From Sphingopyxis sp. H073 (GTDB lineage: Bacteria > Pseudomonadota > Alphaproteobacteria > Sphingomonadales > Sphingomonadaceae): DNA of 64,000 nucleotides. Below are positions 46,583 to 57,820 of the stretch, one piece after another. Position 1 is the stretch's first letter. Each line of letters begins with the position of its first letter. The notes under the pieces were generated by a model. It made no database searches, was not told where the DNA came from, and saw only the letters and a program-made list of their open reading frames with translations. The stretch spans positions 62,001 to 126,000 of the forward strand of contig NZ_LNSG01000008.1 of NCBI RefSeq assembly GCF_001468395.1. Direction: 5' to 3'. Made by a program: the position numbers and the translations under genes.

Positions 46583-46601
46583 TGGTTTCGAAACGAAACC
46601 A
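46583..46601. promoter_or_regulatory. Perfect 19-base palindrome, probable operator
   Basis: TGGTTTCG-AAA-CGAAACCA, fully symmetric. It sits 12 bases before the ATG of the epoxide-hydrolase-like gene, directly in front of the ribosome site AAGGAG. The form (GTTTCG half-sites) is like operators of TetR-type repressors, but the window has no TetR gene, so the regulator is unknown. Confidence 0.6.
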
Positions 46602-46613
46602 AAGGAGCGATGC

Positions 46614-47537
46614 ATGATCGGTGATTTCGAGCAGCAGCGGGTGAGGCTTTCGACGGGCGTCGAACTCGACGTCGTCGATGTCGGGCCGCGCGATGCGCCG
46701 GCGCTGGTCTTCCTCCATGGCTTCCCCGAATCGCACCGCACCTGGCGCTTTCAGCTGCCGCATTTCGCGAACCGCTTTCGCTGCATTGCGCCCGACCAGC
46801 GCGGCTATCGCGGGTCGTCGAAGCCGCAGGACGCCGAATCCTACACGCCCGACAAGCTGATCGCCGATGTCTTCGCGCTGGCGGACGCGCTGGGCGTCGA
46901 GACTTTCACGATCGTCGGGCACGACTGGGGCGGGGCGATCGCCTGGGGGGTCGCGCTCGGCGGACAGCCGGGCGGGCTGCATCCGGGATGGGCCGGACGC
47001 GTGACGCGCGCGGTGATCGCCAACGCGCCGCATCCCGCGATCTTCCAGCGCCTGCTGCTCGCCAACCCCGAACAGCGCGCGGCCAGCCAGTATATCCGAA
47101 CCTTCCGCGACCCTGCGAGCGACGCGATCATCGAGGAGCATGGCATCGCCGGCATCCTGGCGCACGCCTTCGCAGACCGGGTGCCGAGCGGCGGCATCCA
47201 GCCGCCCGACGAGATCGCGCGGCTGCTCAAAGATTGGGAGGACCGCGACGCCTGCCGCGCGATGATCAACTGGTATCGCGGTTCGCCGATGACCGTGCCC
47301 GCGATGGACGAGCCCTATGCCGAGCCGCCCGCGGCGCCCTTCCCGAAACTGACCATCCCGACCTTGGTGGTCTGGGCGCTCGGCGACGTTGCGCTGCCCG
47401 CGTGCAACCTCGACGGGATGGAGGAACTGGTCCCGGATGTGTCGATCGTGAAGGTTCCGGGCTGCGGCCATTTCGTGCCGTGGGAAGCCCCCGACGCGGT
47501 CAACGCGGCGATGGTCGATTTTCTGGTCAACGGGTGA
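46614..47537 (+). CDS. Alpha/beta hydrolase, epoxide-hydrolase-like
   Basis: A 307-residue alpha/beta hydrolase. The nucleophile elbow is VGHDWGGA, with Asp at about residue 104, as in epoxide hydrolases and haloalkane dehalogenases, not Ser as in esterases. HGFPES (oxyanion hole) is at about 35-40, a mobile lid lies in 140-220, and the catalytic His is in PGCGHFVPWE (about 285). The substrate is unknown. The start is at ATG 46614, just after the palindrome and AAAGGAG; the frame upstream of this is not coding for this family. Confidence 0.88.
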   Translation: MIGDFEQQRVRLSTGVELDVVDVGPRDAPALVFLHGFPESHRTWRFQLPHFANRFRCIAPDQRGYRGSSKPQDAESYTPDKLIADVFALADALGVETFTIVGHDWGGAIAWGVALGGQPGGLHPGWAGRVTRAVIANAPHPAIFQRLLLANPEQRAASQYIRTFRDPASDAIIEEHGIAGILAHAFADRVPSGGIQPPDEIARLLKDWEDRDACRAMINWYRGSPMTVPAMDEPYAEPPAAPFPKLTIPTLVVWALGDVALPACNLDGMEELVPDVSIVKVPGCGHFVPWEAPDAVNAAMVDFLVNG

Positions 47538-47740
47538 CCCGCCACCGGCACCAAACCCTTCAATCCTTGGAAAAAAGTTGGCAGGCGGCAGGGGTGCCGC
47601 CGCCTGCCGGGAGGGGTCGGTTCTGCGGGTGGTCCGCAATTCGTCAAATCAGGCGACCGAAAAAGCCGGGCGCGAGTTAACCATAAGTTTCGCCTCTATT
47701 GCAGGCTTTCAGATTCTCCCACCTTTGCCATATTCGCGCT

Positions 47741-48514
47741 ATGGATGTGGGAGGACTCAAGGTCGCCTCGATCACCGACATGATCGACGGCCCGGCCAGC
47801 TGGACGGTCGAGCGCGACGTCCATATGCTGATCCTTCACGACGCTGGCAGCTATCACTGGCTCGAAACCTGGCTCGACGGTCATCGCACCGCGCTGGGGG
47901 ATCCGTTGCCCGACGAGATATGGTTCGTGCCGGCCGGCCGGCGGTTCAAGGCCACGGCCAAGGGTGGAACGGCGCGGTCGATCCACATCGAGATTCCGGC
48001 CGCGCGGCTTGCGGTCCCCGGCGGGGCGCGGGCGATCGCCGCGCATCGGGATCGGGAGATGGCGGTCCTCGTCCGCAAACTGCTGGCCGGTGACACCAAA
48101 GCGGCCGGCACGCTGGTCGCGGTGCTGGCGGAGACACTGGCGCGAAACATCGCGCCGCCCTTGCCGCAAGCGCTTCTGCGCCGCATCGACGGGCTGATGG
48201 CGTCGATCCAGACGCAGCTCGAAATCCAGATCACGGTCGAGGATATGGCGGCAGAGACCGGGATGTCGGTCAACAGCCTGATCAGCAATTTTGCGCGCGC
48301 GACTGGCCGGACCCCCGCGCAATATGTGCTGCATCAGCGGTTGCGGCGTGCCTGCTGGTTTCTCGCCAACCGGCCGCTCTCGATCGCCGAGATCGCCTTC
48401 GCCACCGGCTTTTCGAGCCATGCCCATCTCTGTGCTGTCTTTCGTCGCAAGCTTGCTATGTCACCGGGGGAGTGGCGCGCGTTTGCGAGCGGGAGGGTAA
48501 GTTGTGACGATTAG
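47741..48514 (+). CDS. AraC-family transcriptional regulator
   Basis: A 257-residue regulator. The N-terminal 140 residues form an effector-type domain, and residues about 165-250 carry the two helix-turn-helix motifs (EDMAAETGMSVNSLISNFARATGRTPAQYVLHQRLRRACWFL and SIAEIAFATGFSSHAHLCAVFRRKLAMSPGEWR). It overlaps the LtrA-like gene by 11 bases, so it probably controls it. The start is uncertain; ATG 47741 fits, a longer form begins at TTG 47699. Confidence 0.9.
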   Translation: MDVGGLKVASITDMIDGPASWTVERDVHMLILHDAGSYHWLETWLDGHRTALGDPLPDEIWFVPAGRRFKATAKGGTARSIHIEIPAARLAVPGGARAIAAHRDREMAVLVRKLLAGDTKAAGTLVAVLAETLARNIAPPLPQALLRRIDGLMASIQTQLEIQITVEDMAAETGMSVNSLISNFARATGRTPAQYVLHQRLRRACWFLANRPLSIAEIAFATGFSSHAHLCAVFRRKLAMSPGEWRAFASGRVSCDD

Positions 48515-49748
48515 GGCAAATCTGTTCCGCATTCGCGATGCCCACGGTCATGCGCCGGTGACCAATATCGAACTTTTCTTCGATCTGGTGTTCGTCTTCG
48601 CGATCACCCAATTGTCGCACGGCCTGCTCGAACATCTAGGCTGGCTCGGCGCCTTGCAAACGCTGATGCTGCTGTTCGCGGTATGGTGGGTGTGGATCTT
48701 CACCACATGGGTCGCGAACTGGCTCGACCCGGAGCGCGCCAATGTACGGCTGATGCTCTTCGCGCTGATGCTGGCGGGCCTTGCGCTGTCGAGTTCGATT
48801 CCCCAGGCTTTCGGCAAGTCCGGCTGGCTGTTCGCCGCAGCCTATTGTTCGATGCAGATCGGCCGTTCGCTCTACATGATCTGGGCGAGTCACGGGGTTT
48901 ACCCCGCGCGGGCGCGCAACTTCACCCGCATCATCATCTGGTCGTTCTTCTCATTGCCCTTCTGGATCGGCGGCGCGCTCGCCGACCCCGGGCAGCGGAT
49001 GCTGCTGTGGGCGGCGGCGCTCGCGATCGACTATGCCGGCCCGGCGACCTTCTTCCGCGTTCCCGGGCTCGGCCGGTCGGACGCCGGAAGCTGGGACATC
49101 TCGGGCGCGCATATGGCGGAGCGCTGCGCACTGTTCATCATTATCGCGCTCGGCGAAGGGGTGCTGATCACCGGCGCGACCTTTGCCACGACACCGCAAA
49201 GCCCGCTGCACTGGCTTGCCTTCGCGACCTGTTTCCTCGGGTCCGCGGCGCTGTGGTGGCTCTATTTCGACACCGGCGCGCGGCGCGGCAGTCAGGCCAT
49301 GGAAACGGCCGAAGCGGCCGGGCTGCTGGCGCGGTACGCTTATACCTATTGGCATATTCCGATCGTCGCGGGGCTGGTCGTGTCGGCGGTCGCCGATGAA
49401 ATGCTGCTCGCGCACCCGAACGGACATATCGAATTTCCGATGCTCGCCGTGTCGATCGGCGGGCCGCTGCTGTTCCTTATCGGCAATATGGGGTTCAAGC
49501 ATGCCACATCGGGCCGACCGCTGCCGCCCTTCTCGCACATGATCGGCGCCGCGGCGCTCTTCGGCGTCGGCGCCGCGGCGTGGTTCGGTCATTGGCAGCC
49601 GGTCACGCTGGGGATCGCGACCTTCGCGGTGCTCGTCTTCACCGCGATCTGGGAATGGGGCAGCTATCATGGCGGCTGGCGGCGCTGGGCGCCGTGGCTC
49701 GGCCGGTTCGAGCGCGCCAGGCGAAGAGATCATGGGCAGGGAGAATAG
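48504..49748 (+). CDS. LtrA-family membrane protein
   Basis: A 414-residue inner-membrane protein with about 11 hydrophobic helices. The N-terminal NIELFFDLVFVFAITQLSHGLLEHL and ERCALFIIIALGEGVLITGATF are the signature blocks of the low-temperature-requirement A family, whose transport or enzymatic role is unclear. The start is GTG 48504 with GGGAGG upstream, inside the end of the AraC gene. A small membrane-protein gene follows after three bases, so the three form an operon. Confidence 0.88.
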   Translation: MTIRANLFRIRDAHGHAPVTNIELFFDLVFVFAITQLSHGLLEHLGWLGALQTLMLLFAVWWVWIFTTWVANWLDPERANVRLMLFALMLAGLALSSSIPQAFGKSGWLFAAAYCSMQIGRSLYMIWASHGVYPARARNFTRIIIWSFFSLPFWIGGALADPGQRMLLWAAALAIDYAGPATFFRVPGLGRSDAGSWDISGAHMAERCALFIIIALGEGVLITGATFATTPQSPLHWLAFATCFLGSAALWWLYFDTGARRGSQAMETAEAAGLLARYAYTYWHIPIVAGLVVSAVADEMLLAHPNGHIEFPMLAVSIGGPLLFLIGNMGFKHATSGRPLPPFSHMIGAAALFGVGAAAWFGHWQPVTLGIATFAVLVFTAIWEWGSYHGGWRRWAPWLGRFERARRRDHGQGE

Positions 49749-49751
49749 ACG

Positions 49752-49997
49752 ATGTCGCATACCGCCATCATGCTGATCGCGGCGCTCGGGCTGCTGATCG
49801 GGCTGCGCCTGCTCGTCCGCGACAAGTCCCGGGCGACGCGTGCTTTCCTCGCGCTGTGGCTGCTCGTGTCGATCGCCAACCTTCTCTATGGCGTGCTCGG
49901 CGCGGGCTATGGCTGGGGCGAGGAAGCCGTCGTCTGGCTGTTCGTCTTCGGACTGCCTGCAGCGGTCGCCCTGATCGCCGCGCGCGTCGGGCGCTAG
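49752..49997 (+). CDS. Small three-helix membrane protein
   Basis: An 81-residue hydrophobic protein with three likely helices (about 3-20, 30-49 and 57-77) and a short basic loop (RDKSRATR). Family not recognised; it follows ltrA by three bases and could be a partner of it. GGGAGAA ribosome site. Its stop and that of the convergent gene share a CTAG. Confidence 0.7.
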   Translation: MSHTAIMLIAALGLLIGLRLLVRDKSRATRAFLALWLLVSIANLLYGVLGAGYGWGEEAVVWLFVFGLPAAVALIAARVGR

Positions 49998-50422
49998 TCC
50001 GACGGATTGATCAGGCAGCCGCTTGCACCCGCGAAGCGGGCGCTCCGCGACGCGAGCAGCGGCACGCTGCCGGTCACGGTCTTCGTCGCCGGGTCGTCGC
50101 TCAGCGAGACCATTTCCATGCCGGGTTCGAAATCGGTCTGGCAGCTTTCGAGATTGCGCCCCTGCACATAGCGGCACGAACAGCCGACGCGCGCGGCATA
50201 GGCCGATCCCAGCTCGGCCTGCGCCTTGAACGCGGGGAATTTCCAGACGAGGAAAATCGCCAGCAGGACGCCAAAGCCGATTGCCCATGGCAGGCACCCG
50301 CCGTTCTTGCCGTCGCGACGCTTGCGGCCGCGCAGGTGCGGGGGAATTTCGGGGGGCGGCGCCGACGGCTGGCGGTCGGGCGTTGCCGTCTCGGGCGGGT
50401 TGGTGTTAGTCACCGGCGCCAT
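49994..50422 (-). CDS. Single-span membrane protein with Cys-rich exposed domain
   Basis: A 142-residue protein: Pro/Ala-rich cytoplasmic part with RGRKRRDGKN before one helix (about 48-64), then a domain with four Cys (CSCRYVQGR, SCQTDFEPGM, SGCLINPSD). It is probably periplasmic with two disulfides. Family not recognised. ATG 50422 overlaps the ATG of the divergent serine hydrolase (CATG); no strong ribosome site is visible. A longer frame to 50608 would lie inside that neighbour. Confidence 0.65.
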   Translation of the reverse strand: MAPVTNTNPPETATPDRQPSAPPPEIPPHLRGRKRRDGKNGGCLPWAIGFGVLLAIFLVWKFPAFKAQAELGSAYAARVGCSCRYVQGRNLESCQTDFEPGMEMVSLSDDPATKTVTGSVPLLASRSARFAGASGCLINPSD

Positions 50423-51578
50423 GATCACGAAAAAAGCCATGCTGGCAAGTGCGGCGCTGCTCCTTCTTGGCGGCTGGTCGCTGGGACAGGCCGCCGGGCA
50501 GGGGGGTATCGCGCCTGGCGCACCCGCCCCCCGGCTTGGCGTGTCGCTCGACGAGATCACGCCGGTCGATGCGACGCCCGCGCTCCCGGCGCTCGACCCC
50601 GCGATCAAGGCAAAGGCCGATGCGCTGTTCGACGACGCCGACGATGTGGGCGAAACGCGCGCGCTCTATGTGCTGCGCGACGGCCAGCCGGTCTACGAAC
50701 GATATGGCGAGGGCTTCGGCCCCGATTCAAAGCTGATCAGCTGGTCGATGGCAAAGAGCATCACCGCCGTCCTTACCGGATTTCTTGTCGCCGACGGGCA
50801 ATTGTCGCTCGACGCGCCCGCCCCGGTCAGCGGGTGGGAACGCAGCGGCGACCCGCGCGGGACGATCAGCCTGCGCCACCTGCTCCACATGGCCTCGGGG
50901 CTCGAGCATGTCGAAAATGGCGATCCGGTGTGGAAGGGCGACACGGTCGAAATGCTCTTCGGCGCCGGCGCCGGAGACATGGCCGCCTTTGCCGAGGCCA
51001 AGCCCGCGGCAGCGCGGCCGGGCGAGCTTTTCAATTACAGTTCGGCGACCAGCGTCATCCTGTCCGACATATTGACCGACACGCTGACCCCGTCACAAAA
51101 TCCCGAGGCGCGGCGCGAGGCGATGCGCGAGTTCATCGCGGGACGGCTCGCCGAACCGCTCGGCATGACCAGCCTGACGCCCGAGTTCGACGCCAAGGGC
51201 ACGATGATCGGCGGTTCGATCATGCACGCGACCGCGCGCGACTATGCGAAGTTCGGCGAGTTTTTGCGCAACCATGGCGTCGCGGGCGGTCAGCGGCTGC
51301 TGCCCGAAACCTGGATGCGTTTCATGCTGTCGCCCTCGCCCGGGGACGCGGGCTATGGCGGGCACATCTGGCTGAACCGGCGCCGGCCCGCGGGCGCCGA
51401 CGAGGCGCTATGGCCCGACCGCGGCCCCAACGACCTGTTCGCCTGCATCGGCCATCAGGGGCAATATATCATCGTCTCGCCCTCGCAGCGCGTGACGATC
51501 GTGCGGCTGGGGATCACGAAGGACGACCAGTTCCCGGCGCTGCGGAGGCATCTGGCCGATCTGACCGCCGCGCTTTGA
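50421..51578 (+). CDS. Serine hydrolase, class C beta-lactamase-like
   Basis: A 385-residue exported enzyme of the serine beta-lactamase/esterase superfamily. A signal-like helix is at residues 7-22. The catalytic SxxK is SMAKS (SWSMAKSITA), the Tyr motif is FNYSSATS (YSS in place of YxN), and the third motif is GHQGQYI instead of KTG; such variants are common in EstB-like esterases and D-amino-acid peptidases. The substrate is unknown. The start at ATG 50421 overlaps the divergent gene start; an alternative ATG is at 50439. Confidence 0.85.
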   Translation: MITKKAMLASAALLLLGGWSLGQAAGQGGIAPGAPAPRLGVSLDEITPVDATPALPALDPAIKAKADALFDDADDVGETRALYVLRDGQPVYERYGEGFGPDSKLISWSMAKSITAVLTGFLVADGQLSLDAPAPVSGWERSGDPRGTISLRHLLHMASGLEHVENGDPVWKGDTVEMLFGAGAGDMAAFAEAKPAAARPGELFNYSSATSVILSDILTDTLTPSQNPEARREAMREFIAGRLAEPLGMTSLTPEFDAKGTMIGGSIMHATARDYAKFGEFLRNHGVAGGQRLLPETWMRFMLSPSPGDAGYGGHIWLNRRRPAGADEALWPDRGPNDLFACIGHQGQYIIVSPSQRVTIVRLGITKDDQFPALRRHLADLTAAL

Positions 51579-51638
51579 ATTGCTTGAATTGCTCACCGCG
51601 CCCGGGGCCGGCTCCGATCGGTTGCAGGCGCCATCGCC

Positions 51639-52316
51639 TTAGCCCCCGCACGCCTTGAACAGCATCAGCGTCCGCTCGCGTGCCAGATCGGCGCTCGGTT
51701 CGTGATAATCCTTGCGCCGGTCGCTGTTGAAACCATGCCCGGCCTCGTAGACGAAGATCTGCGCGGTCGGGTGGTCTTTCGCGATCAGCGCCTCTACCCC
51801 CTCCATCGGAATACCGCCGTCGAAGCGGCCGAAATGGGCGATGGTGGCGCAGGCCGGGGCCTCGTCCTTGAACATCGTCGGGACGAGGCTGCCGTAATAG
51901 GAGGATGAGGCCGAGAGGTCGGGGCTGATCTGCGCCATCCGCCACGCGACCGACCCGCCGTAACAATAGCCGGTGATGAATACCGGTCCCCTTCCCTTCA
52001 ATGCATCGATGCACGTCTGCGCATCCTTGAGGCTCTGCTCGAACGGATGGAGCTTGCGAGCGAGCTCGACCGCGCGCTCGAACTGCGGCCCCGAATAGTC
52101 GCTCTCGAACCCCGGATGCTCGCGGTCGAACAGCGCGGGTGACAGCACCTCATAGCCGTCGGCGGCATATTCGTCGCAGAGCTCGCGGATATGGTCGGTA
52201 ACCCCGAAAATTTCCTGGATCAGCACCAGCCCGCCCCGGCGGTCGCCCTCCGGCTGCACATGATAGACGGCGATCTCGGCGCCATCATCCATTGTCATGC
52301 GAATCATTTCACCCAT
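51639..52316 (-). CDS. Dienelactone hydrolase family protein
   Basis: A 225-residue cytosolic alpha/beta hydrolase. The nucleophile elbow is GYCYGG with Cys at about 118, as in dienelactone hydrolases; Asp in AHFGRFD and His in YEAGHGFNSD complete the triad. EIFGVTDHIRELCDEYAADGYEVLSP is the usual N-terminal block. It may act in aromatic degradation or as a broader thiol hydrolase. Start at ATG 52316 with GAGAGG upstream; GTG 52325 is also in frame. Confidence 0.9.
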   Translation of the reverse strand: MGEMIRMTMDDGAEIAVYHVQPEGDRRGGLVLIQEIFGVTDHIRELCDEYAADGYEVLSPALFDREHPGFESDYSGPQFERAVELARKLHPFEQSLKDAQTCIDALKGRGPVFITGYCYGGSVAWRMAQISPDLSASSSYYGSLVPTMFKDEAPACATIAHFGRFDGGIPMEGVEALIAKDHPTAQIFVYEAGHGFNSDRRKDYHEPSADLARERTLMLFKACGG

Positions 52317-52596
52317 GGGCTGCACCTCTCTTCCGTTCGTGCTGCGCTTGTCGGGCCGCCAGGCGACCGTAGGTCAACCACCGTTCCTCTTTCTTTCAAC
52401 CTTTGAAGGAAGGACGACCCTTCGACAAGCGCGAGGCAAACGGACGAGAGATAGCGGGCAGTCTCCCCACCCCCCGCCTTGCATTGCAGCAAAATCGTTG
52501 CTACGCGCGCCGCGACTGTGCAGCGGGGGTGTCTTCGGACGCCGGGAAAATCCGCGCAGCCATCCCCCAAGGGATCGTAGAAAAGGACTTTCGCGC

Positions 52597-53163
52597 GTGG
52601 AGAATTCCGGCGGCATTCAGGGCAACATCACGGCGGGCCTCGCGGGCCGCTATGCCAGCGCGCTGTTCGATCTGGCGCGCGAATCGAACGCGATCGACAG
52701 CGTCCAGAAGAGCCTCTCGGTTCTCGGCAACGCGCTGGCCGAATCGGCCGACCTCAAGGCGCTCGTTTCGAGCCCGGTGATCAGCCGCGTCGACGCCGCG
52801 AAGGCGATCGCCGCGGTCGCCAGGTCGCTCGGCCTCGATTCGTTGACGGGCAATTTCCTCGGCGTCCTCGCCGAGAACCGCCGGCTTGCAGACCTCGGCG
52901 GGATGATCGGCGCCTTCAACGCGATCGTGGCCGCGCACCGCGGCGAAGTGACCGCCAAGGTCACCAGCGCGCATCCGCTCAGCGCCGAGCAGCTGAAGGC
53001 GCTCGCCGCGAACCTCAAGACCCGTGTCGGCCGCGACGTCCAGATCGCGACCACCGTCGACCCCGCCATCCTCGGCGGCCTCGTCGTCCAGCTGGGCAGC
53101 CAGCTGATCGACGGCAGCATCCGTACCCGTCTCAACAGTTTCGCCCAGGCGATGAAGGGCTGA
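52597..53163 (+). CDS. atpH: ATP synthase F1 delta subunit
   Basis: 188 residues, the peripheral-stalk subunit linking F1 to F0. Features: GLAGRYASALFDLARESNAID and LGVLAENRRLADL, and the end IDGSIRTRLNSFAQAMK. The start is GTG 52597 with AAAAGGAC upstream. First gene of atpHAGDC. The 270 bases before it hold no gene and presumably the operon promoter, including an imperfect palindrome around 52390-52414. Confidence 0.95.
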   Translation: MENSGGIQGNITAGLAGRYASALFDLARESNAIDSVQKSLSVLGNALAESADLKALVSSPVISRVDAAKAIAAVARSLGLDSLTGNFLGVLAENRRLADLGGMIGAFNAIVAAHRGEVTAKVTSAHPLSAEQLKALAANLKTRVGRDVQIATTVDPAILGGLVVQLGSQLIDGSIRTRLNSFAQAMKG

Positions 53164-53200
53164 GAAGCCCGCACGCCAAATTTGCCCGATGAAAGGCTAA

Positions 53201-54733
<1,533 letters not shown>

Positions 54734-54746
54734 CCCATAACGTGTA

Positions 54747-54789
54747 CCCCCGCGAAGGCGGGGGTTCATGGGTCCCCGCCTTCGCGGGG
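54747..54789. repeat. Palindromic repeat pair between atpA and atpG
   Basis: Two hairpins in opposite arrangement: CCCCCGC-GAAG-GCGGGGG (54747-54764) and CCCCGC-CTTC-GCGGGG (54774-54789). The loops GAAG and CTTC are complementary, so the two arms can also pair with each other. The element fills the gap between the genes and resembles the one at 19930. Confidence 0.8.
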
Positions 54790-54808
54790 ACACACAGAGA
54801 GAGGCTTG

Positions 54809-55684
54809 ATGGCCAGTCTGAAGGAACTCAAAGGGCGGATCGTCTCGGTCAAGTCGACCCAGAAGATCACCAAGGCCAAGAAGATGGTCGCCGCCGCCAA
54901 GCTGCGCAAGGCGCAGGCCGCGGCCGAAGCCGCGCGTCCCTACGCCGAGCGGCTCGAAGGCGTCGTCGCCAGCCTCGCGTCGAAGGTCGGCGCGTCGGAT
55001 TCGGCGCCGAAGCTTCTGTCGGGCACCGGCAAGAGCGACACGCACCTGCTCGTCGTGCTCAACAGCGACCGCGGCCTTGCCGGCGCGTTCAACTCGAACA
55101 TCGTCAAGGCCGCGCGCGACAAGGCGCTCGAGCTGCAGGCACAGGGCAAGAAGGTCCAGTTCTTCCTGGTCGGTCGCAAGGGCCGCCCGGTGATCAACCG
55201 CCTCTTCCCCGGCCAGATCATCGAGAATTACGAAACCACCGGCATCCGCGACATCGGCTTCGAGCAGGCGCACGAAATCTCGGCGAAGGTCATGGAGCTG
55301 TTCGAGGCCGGCGCCTTCGACGTCGCGCACCTCTTCTATTCGAAGTTCCGCTCGGCGCTTCTCCAGATCGCGACCGGCCAGCAGCTGATCCCCGTTCCCG
55401 CCCCGGCCGAAGCCCCGATGTCGAGCGGCGCGGCGGTCGAGTACGAACCCGACGAAGAGGCGATTCTCGCCGACCTCTTGCCGCGCAACGTCACCATCCA
55501 GATCTTCAAGGGCCTCCTTGAAAACGCCGCGTCCGAACAGGGCGCGTCGATGACCGCGATGGACAATGCGACGCGCAACGCGGGCGACCTGATCAACAAG
55601 CTGACCATCGTTTACAACCGCACGCGTCAGGCGGCAATCACCACCGAACTCATCGAAATCATCGCTGGCGCGGAAGCGCTGTAA
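54809..55684 (+). CDS. atpG: ATP synthase F1 gamma subunit
   Basis: 291 residues, the rotor shaft of F1. N-terminal [34 protein letters not shown] and C-terminal [45 protein letters not shown] are both diagnostic. The ATG is at 54809 with GAGAGAGG upstream. It is separated from atpA by the palindromic repeat and lies 24 bases before atpD. Confidence 0.97.
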   Translation: MASLKELKGRIVSVKSTQKITKAKKMVAAAKLRKAQAAAEAARPYAERLEGVVASLASKVGASDSAPKLLSGTGKSDTHLLVVLNSDRGLAGAFNSNIVKAARDKALELQAQGKKVQFFLVGRKGRPVINRLFPGQIIENYETTGIRDIGFEQAHEISAKVMELFEAGAFDVAHLFYSKFRSALLQIATGQQLIPVPAPAEAPMSSGAAVEYEPDEEAILADLLPRNVTIQIFKGLLENAASEQGASMTAMDNATRNAGDLINKLTIVYNRTRQAAITTELIEIIAGAEAL

Positions 55685-57247
<1,563 letters not shown>

Positions 57248-57254
57248 TCAAATT

Positions 57255-57358
57255 CCCCTCCCGCTTGCGGGAGGGGTTAGGGGAGGGCCTGTCAGGGGAC
57301 TGCCCTCCGCTATAAACGAAACGGTCCCTCCCCCGACCCCTCCCGCTTGCGGGAGGGG
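57255..57358. repeat. Duplicated 22-base palindrome between atpD and atpC
   Basis: The same perfect palindrome, CCCCTCCCGC-TT-GCGGGAGGGG, occurs at 57255-57276 and 57337-57358. The segments just inside them (GGTTAGGGGAGGG and CCCTCCCCCGACC) are also largely complementary, so the 104 bases can fold into one long cruciform. This occupies the whole gap between the genes. Confidence 0.85.
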
Positions 57359-57370
57359 GGAGATTTGAGA

Positions 57371-57628
57371 ATGGCTCTGAAGTTCGAACTCGTCACCCCC
57401 GCCCGCCTCGAGCGGTCGAGCGATGTCTATATGGTCACCGTACCCGGCAGCGAGGGCGACTTCTCGGTGCTCGAAGGCCACGCGCCGTTCATGGCGACGC
57501 TGCGCAACGGCCCGCTGACCGTTTATGCGACCAATGGCGCCGCCCCCGAGACGATCGAGGTCGAAGGCGGCTTCGCCGAAGTCAACGAGGCCGGCCTCAC
57601 CGTCCTCGCCGAGCATATCGCCGGCTGA
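57371..57628 (+). CDS. atpC: ATP synthase F1 epsilon subunit, short form
   Basis: 85 residues. The beta-sandwich N-domain is complete ([46 protein letters not shown]) but the usual C-terminal helical hairpin of about 45 residues is absent. That hairpin can inhibit ATP hydrolysis, so this short form would lack that brake; short epsilons are known in some alphaproteobacteria. Ends the operon, followed by a strong terminator. Confidence 0.93.
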   Translation: MALKFELVTPARLERSSDVYMVTVPGSEGDFSVLEGHAPFMATLRNGPLTVYATNGAAPETIEVEGGFAEVNEAGLTVLAEHIAG

Positions 57629-57654
57629 TTTTCGCCGTCCACGGCGCATCAAAA

Positions 57655-57686
57655 GGGCTCGCATCCACCGGATGCGGGCCCTTTTT
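57655..57686 (+). terminator. Intrinsic terminator of the atp operon
   Basis: GGGCTCGCATCC (57655-57666) pairs with GGATGCGGGCCC (57670-57681), with one G-T pair and a three-base loop, followed by TTTTT. It begins 27 bases after the atpC stop. Confidence 0.9.
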
Positions 57687-57820
57687 ACATGCGCGATGCC
57701 ACAACCTCCTTCGCATTAGGAGAATGTCAAAGTTTCCGATTTATTCACCGTATCGAATGGGAACTTGGCCATGAAAATCGGCAAATTTCCCAGCTTGTTG
57801 GTTTAAAACAGGATGATGTG

